Shown here: piece after piece, positions 59,685 to 64,000 of the stretch
Layout: each line of letters begins with the position of its first letter
Position numbering within the stretch: position 1 is the stretch's first letter
Origin: JAZKBN01 sp040388605
GTDB lineage: Bacteria; Bacteroidota; Bacteroidia; Cytophagales; Flexibacteraceae
Direction of reading: 5' to 3'
Assembly (NCBI GenBank): GCA_040388605.1
Contig: JAZKBN010000005.1
Span: 124,001 to 188,000 of the forward strand
Length of the DNA: 64,000 nucleotides
Position numbers and translations under genes: made by a program
Notes under the pieces: generated by a model
Told to the model about the DNA's origin: nothing
What the model saw: only the letters and a program-made list of their open reading frames with translations
Database searches by the model: none

Positions 59685-61199
59685 CTATAAACCGCTGTTT
59701 TCAGACTCGGCAGTTTTAGGTCCTTCAACCTTATGCAGCTTTATCATATTTGCCCTGCCTTTTTTCTCTATCGGTATAGCGGCAAGTGTCAGGAAATGAT
59801 CACCCGTGCCCAAGAGCTTTTCTTCAACAAGCCTCTTTTCCAATTCATTGATGGTTTCATCGGTGCCGTTTTTGCGCTCGTAGTAAAGTGCACGAACCCC
59901 CCAAACAAGCGCCAGCTGGTGCAACAGCTTTTTCCTGCGTGTGAAAATAAATATATCGGCCTTTGGCCTGTGGCTGCTTAGCTGGAACGCTGTATATCCC
60001 GAGCTTGTTAATGCGCAGATGGCCTTGGTTTCGGTGTTTTCAGAAAGATATGCTGCCGAGCTGATGACCATGTTAGATACATAGTTCGCGCTGCCGGGCG
60101 CAGGGCTGTATTTCTTGTCGTAAATTTTGGGGTACTTGGTTTCAACCTCCTTAATAATTCGGCTCATGCTTTCCACAGCCAAAACCGGGAAAGAGCCGCT
60201 GGCAGATTCTGCGCTCAGCATAACCGCATCGGCGCCGTCTATTACAGCATTGGCAACGTCGCCGGCTTCCGCACGTGTGGGGCGGGGCGAGTTAATCATG
60301 CTTTCAAGCATTTGGGTGGCAACAATTACGGGCTTGGCCTTTACGTTGCACATCTCCACCATTTTCTTCTGAATAATGGGCACTTCTTCCATTTTCATTT
60401 CCACACCCAGGTCGCCGCGGGCTACCATTATGGCGTCAGAAGCATCAATAATGGCTTCCAGGTCGGCAATGGCCTCGGGTTTTTCTATTTTAGAAACAAT
60501 CTTCGGGCGGTCTGCCGGGTCGGGGAAGCGCTTATTAATAATGTCGCGCATTTCATCAACGTCAGAAGCGCGGCGCACAAAGCTGAGGGCTACCCAGTCA
60601 ACACCGTTATCCATACCGAACTCAAGATCGGCGCGGTCTTTTTCGCTCAGCGAAGGGGCGCTTACATTGCTGTCGGGCAGGTTAATGCCTTTGCGGCTTT
60701 TAAGCATGCCGCCGTAAGTTACAGTGGTGGTAATTTCGCGGTCGGTTTTGCTGAGGGCGAGCAGCTCAATATTGCCGTCGTCAAGCATAAGCCTGTGGCC
60801 GGGCTGAACGTCGTTAATAATATCGGCATAACTGGTGCTGGCGCGTTCGCTGTTACCAACAACCTCATCAATTGTAATAATAAACTGCTGGCCGGCTGTT
60901 AGCAGCATGCCTTTGTCTTTATCTTTTTGTTCTTTCTCGTCCCATGTGAGCTGCATGGCCTCCACGCGAATTTTAGGACCTTGTAAATCCTGCAATACTG
61001 CAACAGGTACATCCATGTCCTCGGCAACCTTACGAATGGTAGTCAGGCGATCAAGGTGATCCTGGTGCTTTCCGTGCGAAAAGTTAAGCCTGAATACATC
61101 AACGCCTGCTTTTATAAGTTGCTTTACCACTTCTTCGGTCTCTGAAGCAGGACCAATGGTGGCTACAATTTTTGTCTTGTTGTAAGTTACTGAATTCAT
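59685..61199 (-). CDS. pyk: Pyruvate kinase
   Basis: 504 residues from ATG 61199; a longer frame to 61298 adds 33 residues and is not used. Transfers phosphate from PEP to ADP in glycolysis. Motifs: TKIVATIGPASE start, FRLNFSHG, LQDLQGPKIRV, the active-site IVSKIEKPEAIADLEAIID, MVARGDLGVEMKMEEVP and MLESMINSPRPTRAEAGDVANAV. The C-terminal domain ends near GTGDHFLTLAAIPIEKKG and adds a short charged tail. A single glycolytic gene, with a promoter core upstream and terminator downstream. Confidence 0.95.
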   Translation of the reverse strand: MNSVTYNKTKIVATIGPASETEEVVKQLIKAGVDVFRLNFSHGKHQDHLDRLTTIRKVAEDMDVPVAVLQDLQGPKIRVEAMQLTWDEKEQKDKDKGMLLTAGQQFIITIDEVVGNSERASTSYADIINDVQPGHRLMLDDGNIELLALSKTDREITTTVTYGGMLKSRKGINLPDSNVSAPSLSEKDRADLEFGMDNGVDWVALSFVRRASDVDEMRDIINKRFPDPADRPKIVSKIEKPEAIADLEAIIDASDAIMVARGDLGVEMKMEEVPIIQKKMVEMCNVKAKPVIVATQMLESMINSPRPTRAEAGDVANAVIDGADAVMLSAESASGSFPVLAVESMSRIIKEVETKYPKIYDKKYSPAPGSANYVSNMVISSAAYLSENTETKAICALTSSGYTAFQLSSHRPKADIFIFTRRKKLLHQLALVWGVRALYYERKNGTDETINELEKRLVEEKLLGTGDHFLTLAAIPIEKKGRANMIKLHKVEGPKTAESENSGL

Positions 61200-61262
61200 A
61201 AATGAGAAGAACGGGTGATTCTGCGGAGCGGTAACGGACAGGCTGTCCCCGCTTTCAAGTGA

Positions 61263-61294
61263 CAATACTAAACATTTAGGGCAAGTACTGCAAA
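61263..61294 (-). promoter_or_regulatory. Candidate promoter for pyk
   Basis: On the minus strand TTTG (61291-61294), a 20-nt spacer, and TAGTATTG (61263-61270, one mismatch to TAnnTTTG). It lies just upstream of ATG 61199 and inside the longer frame, supporting the shorter start. Confidence 0.4.
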
Positions 61295-61411
61295 CCAATT
61301 CCGAAACCTTGCTAAAATCGCGGCTGTATTGGAGTTAAACCGCTTAACTTTAGGCCCAAATATTATCAGCTTATTTTAACCTTGCACCGGGTTAATACAT
61401 AGAAGAGAGAA

Positions 61412-62581
61412 ATGCCCAATAAAACAACAGCTTCAGTTTCGCCTGATTTCAGCATGTTCAGCCTGCAAACACCTGAAGATTATTTAAAGGTTTTGCAGAA
61501 AGAGTCTAAAAAAGGAAACATTACGGCGCTGCCGGAAACGGAGCAGGCCCCCGGCATTTTCCTGAAAACTTTGTACACGGCTGCCGATACCGAAGCGCTA
61601 AAAGCCAATGCTGATTTTTTCGCATCACTGGCCGCAGTACGTAAAAGCAATGCATACTCTTATGCTGAAACAATTGCTGTTGCAGGCCCGGCACAAGCAA
61701 ATTCCGATGCATTAATTGCTTTATCAGGTGGTGCAAACGCAGTTCACTTTTACCTGCAAAATCATGGCACTGCTGATTATGCAGGCTTGCTTGGCAAAAT
61801 CAGTTTGAAAGATACCCCTGTTTACTTCAGCGCAAACGCAGAATTGACCCGCGAAATTCAGCATGAAATTAAAAAATACAACCCTTCCCGTGAGTCAATC
61901 CGGGGCGGTATTTTGTTCGATGTATTTAACAGCGACAAATCAGGCGTTTCAAAAGAAAAGGGATTTGAATTATTGGAAAGCCTGTTAACAGATTTTACCC
62001 GTTCTTCAAAGTTTCAAACTGTTTATATAAACACACAATCTGTTTCTGATTCAGTTTCCGACCCGGTTACAGAGCTTAGCGAGGCAATAACCATGTTTGT
62101 GGAATGCCTGGATTATTTAACGGATAAGGGATTTGCACCTGCACAGGTTTCCCAATCTGCCATTTTCAGTATGGATATTGGTACCGATTATTTTACTGAA
62201 ATAGCCAAATTCCGTGCCCTTAGGCTGTTACAGGCGGTTGTACTGGATGCTTATGGAGTTCCCCCGATTTATATCCCCATATACGCAACCGGCTCTGCTG
62301 CAACGCATAACCCTGACGACAGCTCAGGCAACCTGCTTCGCAATACCACGGCTGCCATGGCCGCCGTAGCGGGCGGAGCCGATATTATAGCGCTTCGACC
62401 CCATGAGAACGGCGCCCAAACAAAAAGCAGCCCGGCCCGACTGGCAATGAATGTAAGCAATATTCTCCGCTACGAATCAATGTTCGAGCGCAGCGCAGAT
62501 CCTGCCGGCGGGAGTTTCCTTATAGAAACCATGACCAATGCTTTTGCAAAGGCAGCCTGGGAACGTTTTCTAACTCAATAA
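61412..62581 (+). CDS. mutA: Methylmalonyl-CoA mutase small-subunit-like protein, without C-terminal part
   Basis: 389 residues. The sequence matches the barrel part of the MCM small (beta) subunit: SNAYSYAETIAVAGPAQANSD near 80-100, QSAIFSMDIGTDYFTEIAKFR, VPPIYIPIYATGSAATHN and NTTAAMAAVAGGADIIALRPHE. These resemble the large-subunit barrel but lack the large subunit's cobalamin pocket. The usual C-terminal flavodoxin-like domain (residues about 450-600) is absent and the stop follows a natural-looking end. The catalytic mutB is not adjacent; the next gene, on the other strand, is a kinase. It may be a regulatory remnant or work with a distant mutB. Confidence 0.75.
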   Translation: MPNKTTASVSPDFSMFSLQTPEDYLKVLQKESKKGNITALPETEQAPGIFLKTLYTAADTEALKANADFFASLAAVRKSNAYSYAETIAVAGPAQANSDALIALSGGANAVHFYLQNHGTADYAGLLGKISLKDTPVYFSANAELTREIQHEIKKYNPSRESIRGGILFDVFNSDKSGVSKEKGFELLESLLTDFTRSSKFQTVYINTQSVSDSVSDPVTELSEAITMFVECLDYLTDKGFAPAQVSQSAIFSMDIGTDYFTEIAKFRALRLLQAVVLDAYGVPPIYIPIYATGSAATHNPDDSSGNLLRNTTAAMAAVAGGADIIALRPHENGAQTKSSPARLAMNVSNILRYESMFERSADPAGGSFLIETMTNAFAKAAWERFLTQ

Positions 62582-62615
62582 GAAGCAGTTTAATTGCTTT
62601 TAAAGCCAGTGAAAA

Positions 62616-62656
62616 AAACAAAAGGTGCCCGGCTGAAAACCGGGCACCTTTTGTTT
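62616..62656. terminator. Strong bidirectional terminator after mutA
   Basis: A 17-bp perfect stem (62616-62632 with 62640-62656, core AAACAAAAGGTGCCCGG) with a 7-nt loop, between convergent genes; A and T runs on both sides. Confidence 0.9.
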
Positions 62657-62696
62657 ATAGATGCTGTAAAACAATAAGGCCTGCCTTATCACGGTA

Positions 62697-64000
62697 TTAA
62701 ACCGATATACTGTCCATTAATTGTCCGCCTGCCGCTTCAGGCAATACGCGGCCAAGTTCATCTTTAATAGACGCAAGGCTTAAGGGTTTACTAATGTATC
62801 CTTCCATGCCTGAATTTATACATGCTTCCCTGTCTCCCGGCATTGCGTTGGCTGTCATGGCTATAATCGGGATATGGCCCAGGTCATTGAGCTGCTCAAA
62901 TATCCTGACCTGCCTTGTGGCTTCAAGTCCGTCCATAACGGGCATTTGAACATCCATAAGTACAAGATTAAACCGGCCGGTTTGAAATTCCTTAAAAGCT
63001 TCCATCCCGTTTTCTACAGTGGTTACGGTATGGCCCAATCTCGACAGCATTTTTACGGCCAGCTTATTATTTATGGGGTTGTCGTCCGCAACTAAAATAT
63101 TCAGGCTTTTGCCTGCTCCCGGGTTGTTTATTGGCAGAGGCAGTTCGGGTTTATTGTTTGGTGAAGGCAGTTTAAATGCCCCGGCTTTATCTGTTACCGG
63201 TTCTGCCGAGTTCAGGCAAACGGTTAAAATAAATGTGCTTCCCTTTCCTATTGTACTGATTACCGAAAGGTTGCCGCCCATCATTTGTGCCAGCTTACGG
63301 CTTATTGTAAGGCCAAGCCCGGTGCCCCCGAAGGTGCGGGTAGTGCTTCCTTCTGCCTGTACAAAGGGCCTGAAAATGCTTTCAAGCTTTTCGGGTGCTA
63401 TGCCAATCCCGGTATCGCTAACCCTGAATTCAAGGCAGGAATTGGAAGTTTGGGCAGCTTTTACCTCTATATTAACGCCGCCGGCAGATGTGAACTTTAC
63501 AGCATTGCCAATCATATTCACCAAAATTTGCCTAATCCTGTGAGAATCTCCCACCAGGTATTCAGGTACATCAGGCGCAATTACCAGGTCCAGCGAAAGG
63601 TTTTTGTCTTTTACCCTTGGCCCGAACATTTTTTTAATTCCTTCAGCTTCTTCAAATATGTTGAACCTGCGGTTTTCCAATGTCAGCCTTCCGGCCTCAA
63701 TGCGCGAGAAGTCCAGAATTTCTTCAATCAGGTTCAGCAGGGTATCACTGCTGAATGTTATTGTTTTTACGTAATCGCGCTGCTCTTCCGTCAGGTCTGT
63801 ACCGGTAAGGAGTTCAGTAAAACCTAATATACCATTCAGGGGAGTCCTGATTTCATGGCTCATATTGGCCAGGAATTCGCTTTTCGCACGATTTGCGGCA
63901 TCGGCCGCGGCACGGGCATCAATGAGCTTTTGCTCGTTTACACGGGTATCTGTAATGTTAATGCTGAGGGCAGTCAGTTGGCCGCCTTCCACATAAAGCA
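62697..64000 (-). CDS. Hybrid sensor histidine kinase/response regulator, 5' truncated
   Basis: The last 434 codons of a longer gene; the frame is open past the right window edge. It starts inside the end of a PAS-like domain (LYVEGGQLTALSINITD), then HisKA with FLANMSHEIRTPLNGILGF and the phospho-accepting His, then the ATPase lobe (MIGNAVKFTSAGG, DTGIGIAPEKL, FGGTGLGLTISRKL). After a Pro/Asn linker comes a receiver domain: ILVADDNPINN with the phospho-Asp in LVLMDVQMPVMDG and the switch residues in AMTANAM and SKPLS. The output is phosphorelay only; no DNA-binding domain. Its sensed signal is not visible. Confidence 0.93.
   Translation of the reverse strand, partial: LYVEGGQLTALSINITDTRVNEQKLIDARAAADAANRAKSEFLANMSHEIRTPLNGILGFTELLTGTDLTEEQRDYVKTITFSSDTLLNLIEEILDFSRIEAGRLTLENRRFNIFEEAEGIKKMFGPRVKDKNLSLDLVIAPDVPEYLVGDSHRIRQILVNMIGNAVKFTSAGGVNIEVKAAQTSNSCLEFRVSDTGIGIAPEKLESIFRPFVQAEGSTTRTFGGTGLGLTISRKLAQMMGGNLSVISTIGKGSTFILTVCLNSAEPVTDKAGAFKLPSPNNKPELPLPINNPGAGKSLNILVADDNPINNKLAVKMLSRLGHTVTTVENGMEAFKEFQTGRFNLVLMDVQMPVMDGLEATRQVRIFEQLNDLGHIPIIAMTANAMPGDREACINSGMEGYISKPLSLASIKDELGRVLPEAAGGQLMDSISV

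Noticed and set aside
59449..59799. Plus-strand open frame of 116 codons between the giant gene and pyk
   Set aside because: It overlaps the pyk coding end, is rich in Cys and Phe, has no signal, domain or promoter core, and sits over the pyk terminator.
1..64000. tRNA, rRNA, CRISPR, insertion sequences or phage genes
   Set aside because: None seen on either strand; intergenic regions were scanned by eye and hold only hairpins, promoter cores and short repeats.

Overview
The window is about 64 kb of a Bacteroidota chromosome, probably an environmental or metagenome-derived draft. The signs are type IX secretion (T9SS) sorting domains at the ends of two secreted proteins, a SprE/PorW-type T9SS lipoprotein, a TonB-dependent receptor, many lipoproteins, recurring TAnnTTTG promoter cores and the absence of Shine-Dalgarno-rich starts. 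Three runs of exactly ten Ns (6741-6750, 12154-12163, 39699-39708) are scaffold joins; two of them interrupt genes. No tRNA, rRNA, CRISPR array, insertion sequence, phage or plasmid gene was seen.

Layout. 1-6.7 kb: tail of a T9SS substrate, malic enzyme/phosphotransacetylase fusion (maeB), SprE/PorW, a lipoprotein. 6.7-10.8 kb: orphan sensor kinase, HupE/UreJ-type membrane protein, secreted zinc phospholipase C/P1-nuclease-like enzyme, an SDR. 10.9-14.5 kb: a MORN-repeat surface protein that ends in a beta-barrel-like region (broken by a gap), lpxK, a small lipoprotein. 14.6-21.7 kb: putative porin, rsmH, ftsL-like and ftsI (a shortened division/cell wall cluster), then a metallo-beta-lactamase-fold hydrolase. 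21.9-25.9 kb: an SDR with a long acidic disordered N-terminus, a TetA-like efflux pump and a Gly/Met-repeat lipoprotein. 26.0-29.7 kb: carotenoid operon crtI-crtB-crtY-crtZ, which can take GGPP via phytoene and lycopene to zeaxanthin; no GGPP synthase is present here.

29.7-37.9 kb: TPR proteins and TrmN6-type tRNA methyltransferase on the minus strand, then trhO, a nucleoside phosphorylase, a small membrane protein overlapping a KirBac potassium channel, and an ABC-F ATPase. 38.0-45.2 kb: MacB/FtsX-type permease, a DUF3137-like membrane protein (gap-broken), and a TonB receptor paired with a beta-helix lipoprotein. 45.3-51.9 kb: asnB, pheT, an RluA pseudouridine synthase, an RsmI-like methyltransferase and a 52-residue basic protein. 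52.0-64.0 kb: a 2211-residue PKD-like repeat protein with a T9SS signal, pyruvate kinase, a methylmalonyl-CoA mutase small subunit without its partner, and a hybrid histidine kinase cut by the window edge.

Most of the window is ordinary housekeeping and envelope biology. The items most worth checking are protein architectures (MORN-barrel, acidic-tail SDR, small membrane protein plus KirBac, TonB receptor plus beta-helix lipoprotein) and an interleaved inverted-repeat pair at 23359-23412 that could fold as a pseudoknot. I did not find clear evidence of a new defence or mobile system.
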